DNA of 64,000 bases, from positions 3,031,412 through 3,095,411 of the forward strand of contig OX030956.1 in the NCBI GenBank assembly GCA_943735955.1. Direction: 5' to 3'. The stretch is from Piscicola geometra (Eukaryota > Annelida > Clitellata > Hirudinida > Piscicolidae). The notes beneath the pieces were generated by a model that was not told where the DNA came from, did not search any database, and was given only the letters and a program-made list of their open reading frames with translations. Numbering within the stretch: position 1 is the stretch's first letter; every line of letters begins with the position of its first letter. Shown piece by piece: positions 46,163 through 57,539 of this stretch. The translations under genes were made by a program, and so were the position numbers.

Positions 46163-49100
46163 AACTGTTTTTAGCATACTTTTTTTTTCACTTCGTAATA
46201 AGTATAATTAGACCTCATTTTAATATTTTCCATGTTGGTTCTAGAGGTTTTTTCATTTTATGCTCTGTTTTTGAAATAAAATACTGAATGAATTTGGTGT
46301 ATTTATAAAATTTTTATCAAAAAGTATGAACAAAAATATTGCTAATTGAGATTTCTAAACCTTCAAACATAATTTTGTTGATGATGATGAAGTCCCAAAG
46401 ACGAAACACCAAGTTAGTTAAACAACTGCTTTGGTAGATTGATGAGGTAAACCATCTCGATTTCTGTCGCAATTGTGAACAGTGTTCTCAGAAATTGGTT
46501 CTTTAACGCTTCTTTAAGTTTTCAAGGATTGAGAATTATAAAAAGCATTTTAGTAATTTTAAGTTAATAAATTGGATTTAAATTTGGAGTCGCAATAATT
46601 CAAATATAAAAAAAATCAATAAAATAAAAAGTTAATTTTAAAATCGGAATTTGAAACATTTTGAACAGGTTTGAATTTCGGTAACTATAAAAATGTATTG
46701 TATATTTCAAAAATTACTCTGGCGCAGCTTGTGAAATTGTGCGTAAACCATGGAACAACTGTGATGCACCTTATAGGTATTTCTTGCGGCATGCCGTCTT
46801 CAAATACAGCTCAATAGTTTCGCATTTTAAATTTGAATAAAGTGGCATGAATTTTGAAGAGCGATATTGGAAGATTACTTCGACATAAATGCATACGTCA
46901 GCGAAAGATATGGCAGTCTGCAACGTGATGACGTATTAGGCACTCAAGCATGCTACAGATTGTGTCTTGCATCTGAAATGACGTCGCTAATACTCTGCTA
47001 CTACTACTACCATGCCTTCTCAATAATTTGATGTTTTTCAGTTGATTAGTTAAAGACGATTTATTGTGAATTGAATAGTTTGAGTTTAATTTTTAGAAAA
47101 TGTTTAAATAAATTGCATTGAGGTAAATGTTACTGTTTTAGAAGAAAGAGGCTCTTGAGAAATTCATGTTGTCTTCGTTTGTAAAAAGACAAAAATTTTA
47201 AAGAAAATTGCGGACACACACCTTCTTAAAATACAGCTTACAATCGACCCCACTCTTTCTAGGTCGAGTAGCGTCTTTATTTCATCGCTTAAATAGAAAC
47301 TTTGTTTTTATTTAAAAAATATTGATTTAAAATAGGATTATGATTCTACAATCACAGATTCAGTAAAAGAGTAACACAAAAAATGGAAAACACTCTAAAT
47401 ATTGATTTGAATGCAAAACGCAACTCTAAATGGTCGAATGAACAAACAGTAAATACGCATACACGCATGGGGCAAATACGCAGATTGACAAGCACTAAAA
47501 GTCAAGCGAACATAACCTATCGTCCTAATGATTATCATGTCAACAACGCTTGTGAGAATAACGATGACACTGATAAGGCTGATGATGATGATGATGATGA
47601 TGAGGATGAAAAGGAAGCGGTAATGATCATGATGATGGAGAGGAAACGATAATTAAGATGATGATGATTAGAATAAGGATGATGGTCTTATATTAGTAAT
47701 GATAAAAAACTTAAAAATGATTTTTAAATTCAATCCAAAAGACAAAGATAAAAAAAACAGTTGCTAGAATACCAACTGACACTGATGATCATAGTGATAC
47801 AGTAACCTCTAGTACATCCCCGAGCTCGTTTCATTCCAAGATATCTTCCCGAAACTACAATGTTTGTTTAACCAAAAAAGTTTAAACTATTTTACAAATC
47901 CGAAATTAAGTTTTCAACCAAAACAGTTTCAAGTTAATTTAAAAATACTAATTCATTTTAATAATCCAAGTGTTAATTCGTTTAATAAAACAAACTTGGA
48001 GAAAAAAATTAAACTTATCAGAGCGAAATATCGAAACTTATAAAAAATAACAATATATTTAATTGAAATGTATTTTTTAAGATTTGTTAATAATTTATTT
48101 TAAACCATGTATTAATTATTTTCTTATTTAAAAAAAAGAGCTAGCTTTTTTTCTGATCTTTCTATTAACCCTGAAATTCTTCCCAAGATCAATGGATATC
48201 AGAAAAGTTTTTAGAGGATGGTGAATAGGATAATGATGTTTATAGGGATGATGACGATAGCGCAGGCTTCTAGATAACAGAACAATCTTTTTCGATTTCC
48301 AATCAAAGCGCGCATTAAGTATGCATGCTCTTTTTAGTGGAGGCACGCGTGGATCTGTGCTGGTGTCGTGCACTGAATTTTGTTTTTTTAAACTTTATTT
48401 TTCTTCAAATAAATCTTCACAACGAAAAACTAGACAAGATTCTCTTTTTCATGTTTCACTGATGGGTCATTCAGTCGGTAGTTGGTATCTTTTTTGTGTG
48501 TCATATAATCCGAAAATCCTGACTTTAATATTGAACCTTTTAATTCAACTAGTATTCTTATCAACACAAGTACAATCCAATCAGCCTTTCTGCAGCGTTC
48601 TGAAGTAACGAATGTAATCAAAGCTGCGATAGTCCACAAATCTCTTAAGCCACGCCACTAAAAATGTCTTTGCTCCACGTGTGCTGGCCACTGCACCACG
48701 GCAAGAGGAAGTAACTATCTTTTGATTTCACAAAATTTAAAATTTCATCTCTTGTGCTCAGTCTATTTTTTCGACTCTTCTTGATAGGTGTCTGCAGGCT
48801 TATTCAAAGATGATGTTGAAGAGCATTAATCGTTTGTGAGATGTTGCACACGAGTTTTAACAGGTTTGATGCAGAAATGAAGGTTTTTAAATCAGTGAAG
48901 AAAAAAGTAATCTTTCGACTCAAAGGCGGAGATCTGAAAACTTGGTTGATATTGAAAACTAAACAAGACCAGTTATTGACAAACACTAAAAGTCAAGCGA
49001 AAATAACCTATCGTCCTAAGACACAATTTCAAAATTATGACTCTTCTTCAGATATTATTTTGTTGCTTTCATCTGATCTTAGTCGTTTTTCTTTGAATCG

Positions 49101-49530
49101 ATTAGTTTTTCTGACCATGTCTCTAGACAGATATGCTTGGGACTCATTTTCAGAACTTTATGCATCCGTATTGAGAATTTTTAACTTAATCTTTTTTTGA
49201 AAAGTTTGTCAGTGAAGTTGCCTGGGAAAAGCAATACATGAACATTTAAAAAATTGTTGATCTCCAATTAAGTTTTTCTTTAAACCTGTTGTTTCATTTT
49301 TTAATTTTATTGAAGTTTTCTCATTCACTTCTTTGTTTTTAAATCTTAGTTTAAATTTTTCAGAATTACAACATTTGAAATATATAAATAACTGAAATTA
49401 CAATTTTGAGACTTTAGAACTTGTTGCTTCGTTTACATATTTTTTTGATTTATTAGGAAAATATTTTAATTTTAAATCTTTCACAAAAATTAAATTTAAA
49501 TAGCAATTTTGCATTACAAAAGAGTCAAGA

Positions 49531-49616
49531 GGCGGCTACGTCACGCGTCTAACCACGTGCATCGGGTCGTTTTGACGCAATATGGCGGGAAAGTCTTTCA
49601 AGAAGGATATTAAAAC
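49531..49616 (+). promoter_or_regulatory. Candidate housekeeping promoter with first coding exon
   Basis: TACGTCAC (CRE-like, 49537-49544), CACGTG (49554-49559) and ATATGGCGGGAAA, a YY1/E2F-like start motif, sit together in GC-rich sequence. The ATG at 49582 opens MAGKSFKKDIK and ends at an AAC|GTACGT donor. Joining it to the next TTTCAG acceptor (49717) gives a stop after 10 more codons, so the downstream gene is unresolved. Confidence 0.35.
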
Positions 49617-50899
49617 GTACGTTTTTTCTTTTGAAGTGAACTTCTTTCATATCTTCAAAAGCCACTCTTTCCGTCCACCGTTGGGAAACGTCTGCTGATG
49701 CTTTAATTGAATTTCAGAATTAAAATGAGTGATTCAACTGGTCTTTAACAATCTTTATTCTACAAAGTTTTTTAAAGTTTTTGTTTTAACTATTGCAACA
49801 TCCATCCTTTATTTCTACTTCTACAGTGTGGAGTGGACAGGCATGCACACGCAAACTGAGACAGTTACGCAAAGACCGATCAATCAATTAGAAATAAATT
49901 AAAAGCGACATACATATAAAACGATGCAAAATTATAACTGGAGCAGATCTTTCAATTGAAAATGATTAATAACCATGAGATTTCTTTTATATTGAAAAAA
50001 ATGAAAGAAATACTCACACGAGTTGAATAGATTTTTTTATTCACAAATTTTTTCAAGTTTAACTTCGACAATGAAATTGTATATAATTTTTGAATTTATG
50101 TTTTAAAATACATAAACTTGAAAAAAAGAGGAGAAAAAAAAGTACATTTTAATTAACTTTTTAAAATAAAAGACGAAATAGTTTTTCTGAGTTTTAAACC
50201 AACTGAAACTGCAGAAAAAAGCTTATCGTAAAAAAACAAATTAGGATTGGTTAAAAAAACTTTATAAAAATATATTATCATGAAAAAATAAATCAACACG
50301 AAACAAAGATGATGATGATACTATAAAGGAACGAAAAGTCGATAAAAATAATATATTTAAATTATTTGAATTTCAAAAACAAATAGGCTAATACAATGTA
50401 TTTGAAAATATTATAAATGCCATCTAAACACACTTATTTTTTTAATATAAAGACGATGAAAATACAAACACAGGAGTAAAAAAACATTCACGAAGACACA
50501 TTACATCGGCATATAGCATGCCTAATGAAAAGTGAAGGACAGTTAGGAAGAAGTGATGAGAGGTGAGCGACGAAGAAATATGACGACAATATAGCAGCAG
50601 TCGTAGTAATAGTAGTAGTGCAAGTTGGAATAGTAGTGACCGTAATATACCAATATTTTTGCGAACTTTTTAAAATGTCAGAAAATAAAATTATTTTCTC
50701 AAAAATTAAAAAAAATTATAGATTGAGAAATATATTTTGCTCATTATTCTTAACATCGTTCTTCTGTAAGATAATTGAAATATTTTTTAATAATATAATT
50801 TTACAAAATCCTTGTAACAGTCGGAAAACTCTTTTATAGTTTCGAACAATCTATCATTAGCATCGAAACTATCATTGTGATTAATATCATCATCATCTC

Positions 50900-51190
50900 C
50901 ATTCTCACACAGACACCCCATCAACATTTCAACCACCAAACACCCCAACCACCCAACACCCTTTTACCCATGATACACTTCCCAATCACCAATCATATTC
51001 CAACCCCCAAACACTAACCAACTCACCCAACACCTCTCTCCTCCAACTCAACATCCCAACACCCAGCAACATCCCCCCTCTTACCCAAGCAGCACCAGTT
51101 CTTCCCCGAAACATCTCTCCCTCCCTCACTCTTCCCTCCCCTCCCCAACACTAGTTTTTCCTCAAAACACCCCCCCCCCTCCAACACCTC
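50900..51190 (+). repeat. C/A-rich pyrimidine-biased low-complexity tract
   Basis: CACCC, CCAACAC and CCCTCC repeats, ending in a run of nine C. G is almost absent from the plus strand. Confidence 0.7.
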
Positions 51191-51257
51191 CTATCGACAT
51201 GAATCGTGCTGTCGCAAAGCATTCAGTCGTTATCGCACTGCTACAATGGCGTCAGAG

Positions 51258-51265
51258 TGACGTCA
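51258..51265. promoter_or_regulatory. Perfect CRE (TGACGTCA)
   Basis: A palindromic CREB/ATF site in a short CG-containing patch next to a C-rich tract. No gene start is assigned. Confidence 0.4.
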
Positions 51266-51554
51266 TGACGCGGGTTTGATTGCTCCTTTCTCATAACCTC
51301 ACTCATCGTGTTCAATGTGACAAGTTAAAAAATATTTTCCGACTTTTATTGTGTTTAGAACGTATTATCACGTTCACATTTTCTATTTCATTGTTTTTGT
51401 GTGTGTATGTTTTTATACGTATGTATGGATGTATGTGTGTGTTATCGTAATGGTATATATATGTGTTGGTTTTGTATTTTTCATGTGGTTTTGAGGATAA
51501 AAACATTGATACAAAAAGTTTCTATTTAGAGTAAAAAAACACATATACAAAACA

Positions 51555-51587
<33 letters not shown>

Positions 51588-52710
51588 AACTTTCTCAAAC
51601 GATTAAAAACTCGGCATCCTCCCATGAGCTCAGTTGCATCCGGCATTCAGCACTCTCCTCCTCTCCATGCCATTGTGGCAACTCTCCACATGCATACTTG
51701 AGCATTAATATACGTATCTATATGTTTGCACGATCAAAACATTAGCATTTTAATTCCTTGTATTTAACATTTTAATCGAGGTGAAGGCTTGTTTGTGAGC
51801 ACGATGTCTGTCTCTTTGCATGTGTCTTTTAATGTGTGATATATTGTTTAAACTTTTATATTTTTATAATTTTTTTTATTTTTAAAACTGACATGTAGTC
51901 CTAGAGTGAAATATTTGTTCCACCCCAAACTGGAGTTTGTCTGATTTTGAAATAGTAAATTTTCAAGTAATATTATTTGTTTTCCCCATCCTAGAATTGT
52001 GCAATATTTTATAGACTAGCTTAATTTATTTTGTTTTTTTAGAAATTTCTATATCTTTTTTATTACACATTTTTGTGAACATGTTCTTTTCTAGGATGAT
52101 TTCAACTCCTGCTTGAAACAGTTCTTATGCAAATATCAAAAATGTCGTTAACTTGGATTATTTAAGTTAACTGTGTCAGTTTTCAGCTCACTTTTTTATA
52201 AGCATTTTTTCTTAAAAAAACTAAATAAATTGTAAGGAAAAAAATATATAAATGGAAAAAAAGGAGAATATCTAAAAGTAGTTATTTCTTTTAAAAAAAA
52301 ACACTAGAAGTTTGACATCGGCTAAGCTTCTGGTTGTTCTTCATGTCTCAAACACTGAATTCAAAGTGAAACATTTATTTTTTCACTTGAAATTCCTATT
52401 TTCTTTCAATTTTTAATTCAAACTCTTTTTTTCAAAGTAAAGCTCTGTTGATGTTTCGAAAATTTCGATAAACCAAATATTTTACTCTTTACATTTAAAA
52501 TTACAAATATGTAAAATTTATTTATAAAAACAGAATTTCCAGTTTTAAAATTCTGATCATGTTCACTTGTTTACCTATTTTTATTCTAAAGCTGTTGTTA
52601 TTGAATAGAATTTACGATTGTATTCATTTCAACTGTTCAAAACACGTATTAATTTTCTTAAATACTTCTAGCAAAAATAACCTCAAGTTCCAATTAAATA
52701 TAAAAAAACA

Positions 52711-52800
52711 AAGATGGCCGACCATAAATAAAGATGCACTATAGACCGGAAGAGGAGGAAGATCCGCCCCAGATGACGTCATTAGCACTGACCCCGCCCC
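52711..52800. promoter_or_regulatory. Promoter-like cluster: YY1, ETS, CRE and GC box
   Basis: AAGATGGCCG (52711-52720), ACCGGAAG (52745-52752), TGACGTCA (52774-52781) and CCCCGCCCC (52792-52800) fall within 90 bp in an otherwise AT-rich region. That is a typical CpG-type core promoter layout. Neither strand gives a convincing first exon. Confidence 0.45.
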
Positions 52801-55514
52801 TCGCCTCGTTATTCAAAGCTGCCTGCTATGTCCACAGTCCCGTTGTAGTCCATGGACAGCTGATTTTAAAAGTATTGTTACTACTATTTATTTATACATT
52901 TTTATTTTTTATTATAACTACTATTTTTTGATGATTTGTCTTTTTATACCTGTTGTGATAACTTTTTTTTTCATTGAAAGAGTTGAGTTGTTTAAAAAAA
53001 GAATGTTTTTAAAAGTCAAACATGCCTAATTATTTAGATGACGGCTTTAATGATTGTGATGGAGGCTCGAGAATAATATGAATCATTATTGCGCTGATGA
53101 AGACGGAAGGGTTATAATATGTCTGGAATTGACGTTGAAATAAAGAATATGTGTTTTGAAAAAAAGAAAAATATGTGATGCTGATGAGGATGATGATGGT
53201 GATAATGATGAAAAATTGAATAATTAGAGAAATGAGGATGATGAAGACAACGACGATAATGATGATTTTGATGGTGATGCTGAGACATCCAATTTGTGTA
53301 ATTTCTCTGAAAGAAGGAGATTTGACTAATAAGACAAATACGCTCCAGTTCAACCTATTTTTGTACATAAACTAGAATTAGTCAAATTACATAAAGTAAA
53401 ATATTTTTTAAAATTGTTTTTATTAAACCAATACAAGATCAACGAGACACTTTAAGCCTCCTTCTAACAAGAAAAAATTAGAAGAGATAAAATGTTTCTA
53501 AACTTATTTAAAATTGTTTACTATTATTTAAAGGTTATTTCATAAAAACAAAATTCAGCGCATGGACTTGAAAAAGCTTAATGGAAAATGAGCTGAACCC
53601 CTTTCCTTCTAACCAATACTTAAATTAATTTTTTAAAAGATTTAGTTTTTCTTCTTTTCAAAAAGTTTAATTTTTTTTCCGCTTAGCTCTTGATATCGTT
53701 TTGCTTGATGTACCATTGCATCCATAAACGTAGTTTCAGAATTTTTCCAAAATCTGTTTTTGATTGTCCACTTTTTCTTTACTTACGCAACTATTGATTT
53801 GAAAAACAATCCAAAATGTGTGCTTTGTTTTAGGATTGAGCACTGGTTCTAGATAAGAAAAAAAAACTTTCCAAGATGCGTAAGCGCGCTGACAAACTGC
53901 TCGTAATTTCAAATGGTTTGAAACATAAAATGTTACATATACAATGTATACGTATATTACACATATACAAGTGTATGTGTAATGATTCGTATCTCAACAA
54001 CACTCCAAGGAATAAATCTCACATCAGAAGCATCGCTATTTCTGTTGTGTTATTGAAACTTTAAAGCCTTTTTTATGCTTTGAAGTTTTGATTTTTAATG
54101 CTATTTTTTATTTATAAATACAAAGTTGAGTTTCTTTTGAAAACTAACACTAAATTGTTTTTCAATTAATGAAACAATAAATAAGAAAATATTTCATGTT
54201 CAAAATTTGCATTAAAAGAATTTGCTTTTCATAGAAAAAACTAGAAAACTAACAATATAAAACTCATATAAAACAACATGTGCCAAAAAACGCACACACT
54301 GGAGAAGGAAAGAACGGTGATGATAATGATGATAAGGATGATGATGATGATAATAGAGCATTTGTTCCTTTGAGTGTTGTTTTGTCGATACGCATCACAA
54401 AGCCCTTGATCTTCATCATGCGGCACTGCCCTTCAGGAGAAGAACAGCTAGAACGATGTTTAAACAAACGATGATTTCAAATTTAGAAATTCTTGTGAAT
54501 AATACTGAAAAATGCATTTGAAACTTGAATTTCAATTAATAATTTAACAAAATATTGCCTAAATTTCCGTTGTTTTTATATTATTTCATGAAAATTTCAT
54601 AGTTGAGAATCGTCATTAATCATCATACTCTTATTATGTTAGGTACAACGTGGTCATAATGGTTAGTGCTCATTGTAAGCATCACCAGCACCATCATAAT
54701 TATCCTCATTCTCATTGTTGCTAACATCGTTATCATCATTGCCATAAATTTTCCCAAATGAGTCACTGAATACAAAACTGAAATCACAAAAAGTTACCAC
54801 AATATTAATAATTAAATAATTATATTAAAAATGAGTATTTTTTCATTAATTATTTTGAAATATACAAAAAGAGATTGCAACGGTGTAAATGTTGGAATGT
54901 TTAAATCTCAAGCAGAAAAGGAAAGCTGAATTGGAAATAGAAAAAACGAGTAATCTTACTAGTGCTTAATCTTATAAGAAAGTTTTTATGAAATAAATTT
55001 ATCAAATAATACTTTCTACAAAAAGTATCTAGTTATACATTTTGTCGATGAGTTCATTTTCTCATGATCGCCTCTCTTAAAATCCAGGAAACGGCTATCA
55101 CAATTCTCAGTAGAGATCAATCAGACCTCTTTTTTTCTAGCTAGATTAATTCTGAAAATTTCTTCTATTCACTTTTTATATAAAATCTGGACTCTTTTGG
55201 AAACAACATAAGTGGTCTGGCTCTCCTAAACTCTTATTTAATTTTTTTTACAACGGATTATCATTTTAAAGTGGTGCTCACAATTCCTCTATTTAAAATT
55301 TTCGGTTTTTTGATTTTCAGCAAAAAGACAAAGTTTTTGTATTCTGGGAAACCTCAACGATTGATGAAAAATAGTCTTTTAAATATAAAAATTTCAAAGA
55401 TTTTTTGAACATTAAAACGACCTTCGTTATTAAAAGGATTTCTTGCCTTTGTTGTCATGGTCAGAGTCTTAGTGACTCACAATATTTCTTTCTAACGTAT
55501 GCTGAATTTCAGAA

Positions 55515-57491
55515 TTGAAGAACCTGTGTGTTTTCAGCATTGCTGAAAACACACAGGTTCTCCAAACTGTTGATAATTCTCAACGGGTGGCACGTAGACA
55601 TGAGCGTAAGTTTAGGACTCATAGTTCTTCCTTTAATTATAACCTTTACTTGTCTTCTCTTAACCAATACAAATCTATATTATTCTCTAAGCACTGTAAT
55701 TATTTTAGAATTTCTATAGTCAACGCTTCTTCTTCAAAGAATCGTTGGCAGTCACTTTCTAAATTATTAAATAAAAACCTTCCACCTCCTTCATCTTTCT
55801 CTTCTCAAGATTATCATAATTACATAGCAAGTAAAGTAGAAACAATAAGGTCTAATTTTAACACTAATACCTCTATTCCTAGCCCTAATAATTATATTAA
55901 CAATAGTGAATTCAGTTTTGTCAGTTTTTCTTCAATTTCTCTACCTGACCTGTCTTTAATTATTAATTCCATGTCTACATCTACCTGTTCTCTTGACATA
56001 ATTCAAACTTATTTGATTAAAGAATTGTCTGATATTTTTTACCCTATAATTCTTTTCATTGTTAATCTGTCTCTCTCTACATCTAAATTTCCGACTTTAT
56101 ATAAAGCTGCTGTTATCATACCTACTTTAAAAAATAATTCATTAGACCCTACTCAAATTTCTAACTACAGACCTATTTCCAATCTAACATTCATATCTAA
56201 AATAATAGAAAAGGTAGTCTATCAACAAATCTATTCATATTTAAATGTTAACTCCCTTATACCTTATTCACAATCTGGTTTTCGTTTAGGTCATAACTGT
56301 GAATCATCCCTCTTAAAACTCTATAATGATCTTATTTACGCCTTTGATAACAAAAAATTTTCTGTACTTGTTTGTTTAGATTATTCGGCCGCTTTTGACA
56401 CTGTAGACCACTCTTTATTACTACTATTACTAAAAAATAAGTTCAATATTAAGGATTCTTCGTTTTTATGGATTAAGTCATATTTATCTAATAGATCTGT
56501 TTATGTTTCTTTAAATCACTGTACCTCTACCCCATCTACTTACTCATATGGTGTTCCTCAAGGTTCTATTCTTGGTCCTTTGTTCTTTATTCTATACGTC
56601 TCTGAATTATCTTCTATCATTTCCTCTCATTCTCTCAACTCCCTATCCTATGCTGACGATTCGCAGTTATATGTCAGCTTCGATACATCATCATATAATA
56701 CTGTTATGTCGTCTATATCTTCATGTCTATTATCTATTGAAAACTGGTCTAGCTCAATGTCTTTAAAATTAAATCCACTAAAGTTTGAACTTATATTTTT
56801 TGATAAAAATGGTAAACTAATTAATGGCCCATGTAATTTCGCCACTCATACTATTGTTCCATCTAATCATATTCGTAGCTTAGGATTTATTTTCGATTCA
56901 AAATTAACCTTATCAAACCAAATTCTATCAGTCACTAAATCTTGCTATTTTCATCTCAGACGTATCAGACAATTATTACCTTACTTAGATGACCCTTCTT
57001 TAAAGATGTTAGTCTCTGCACTTGTTTTATCTCGAATTGACTATTGTAACTCACTCTACTATAATTTACCTGAAACTACTTTAAAACCATTAAATAAAGT
57101 ATTTAATTATGCTGCTAGAGTCGTTAGCCGTACTCCTATTTATCACCACATTACACCCTCTCTCATCTTATTACATTGGCTCCCCATCAAATTTAGGATT
57201 ATATTTAAAATCTGTGTTTTTATGTTTAAATTAAAAAACTCCCCAGTATCCCCAATATACCTCAAATCATTAATAACTCACCCTCATAGAAGTCATTTAA
57301 GATCATCCACTCAAAATCATTATTTCATCCCTTCCATTAATAACTCTTTTGCTAAACGTTCTTTCCATTATGCAGGTCCATATATTTGGAACTCATTACC
57401 TCCTTATTTAACTACGTCTAAATCATTATTTACTTTTCGTAAGGATCTGAAGACATATCTGTTCGACAAATTTATTTACGAGCGCTCTTGA
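55515..57491 (+). CDS. LINE reverse transcriptase ORF (endonuclease lost)
   Basis: An uninterrupted frame of 658 codons. The first 20 or so codons come from the palindrome and flank, so the true protein starts inside the truncation. Reverse transcriptase motifs appear in order: YRPISNLTFISKIIEKVVY, SQSGFRLGHNCESSLLK, CLDYSAAFDTVDHS (catalytic Asp near residue 295), YGVPQGSILGPLFFILYV and SYADDSQLYV (catalytic YADD near residue 379). The C-terminal end (RIDYCNSLYYNLPE, ITPSLILLHWLPI, GPYIWNSLPPYL) is typical of L2-clade proteins. The lack of stops or frameshifts suggests a recent insertion despite the 5' truncation. Confidence 0.92.
   Translation: MKNLCVFSIAENTQVLQTVDNSQRVARRHERKFRTHSSSFNYNLYLSSLNQYKSILFSKHCNYFRISIVNASSSKNRWQSLSKLLNKNLPPPSSFSSQDYHNYIASKVETIRSNFNTNTSIPSPNNYINNSEFSFVSFSSISLPDLSLIINSMSTSTCSLDIIQTYLIKELSDIFYPIILFIVNLSLSTSKFPTLYKAAVIIPTLKNNSLDPTQISNYRPISNLTFISKIIEKVVYQQIYSYLNVNSLIPYSQSGFRLGHNCESSLLKLYNDLIYAFDNKKFSVLVCLDYSAAFDTVDHSLLLLLLKNKFNIKDSSFLWIKSYLSNRSVYVSLNHCTSTPSTYSYGVPQGSILGPLFFILYVSELSSIISSHSLNSLSYADDSQLYVSFDTSSYNTVMSSISSCLLSIENWSSSMSLKLNPLKFELIFFDKNGKLINGPCNFATHTIVPSNHIRSLGFIFDSKLTLSNQILSVTKSCYFHLRRIRQLLPYLDDPSLKMLVSALVLSRIDYCNSLYYNLPETTLKPLNKVFNYAARVVSRTPIYHHITPSLILLHWLPIKFRIIFKICVFMFKLKNSPVSPIYLKSLITHPHRSHLRSSTQNHYFIPSINNSFAKRSFHYAGPYIWNSLPPYLTTSKSLFTFRKDLKTYLFDKFIYERS
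55520..55560. repeat. Perfect 20-bp palindrome at the LINE 5' junction
   Basis: The left arm 55520-55539 (GAACCTGTGTGTTTTCAGCA) is the exact reverse complement of the right arm 55541-55560, with one T between. It marks the 5' boundary of the truncated LINE. Confidence 0.95.
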
Positions 57492-57538
57492 ATTTGAAGA
57501 AAGAGCGCTATAGAAATCTATTTGATTGATTGATTGAA
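55541..57538 (+). mobile_element. L2/CR1-like non-LTR retrotransposon, 5' truncated
   Basis: It runs from the palindrome through the reverse transcriptase ORF to GAGCGCTATAGAAAT and a TTGATTGATTGA tail instead of poly-A, as in the L2/CR1 group. The endonuclease half is missing. Two short 3' remnants (4961-5000 and 8822-8868) come from the same family, and the local SINE shares its end sequence. Confidence 0.9.
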
Positions 57539-57539
57539 T

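Larger units (their letters stand above)
46290..55500. other. Long intergenic stretch with orphan promoter-like patches
   Basis: No gene model could be built. Noted here: the promoter-like patches at 49531-49616, 51241-51290 and 52711-52800; C-rich text at 50900-51190; a CA array at 51557-51582; and a 44-bp dispersed repeat (47485-47528 and 48976-49019). A minus-strand stretch at 54360-54460 could be an exon (PEGQCRMMKIKGFVMRIDK), but splice partners were not found. Confidence 0.45.

Noticed and set aside
47383..47652. 89-residue plus-strand ORF
   Set aside because: Contains a dispersed repeat and a GAT microsatellite, with no homology or splice context.
54264..54467. 67-residue minus-strand ORF with a protein-like centre (MMKIKGFVMRIDKTTLKG)
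   Set aside because: It ends in an ATC microsatellite and lacks a donor or partner exon. Noted in the intergenic entry, but not supportable as a gene.
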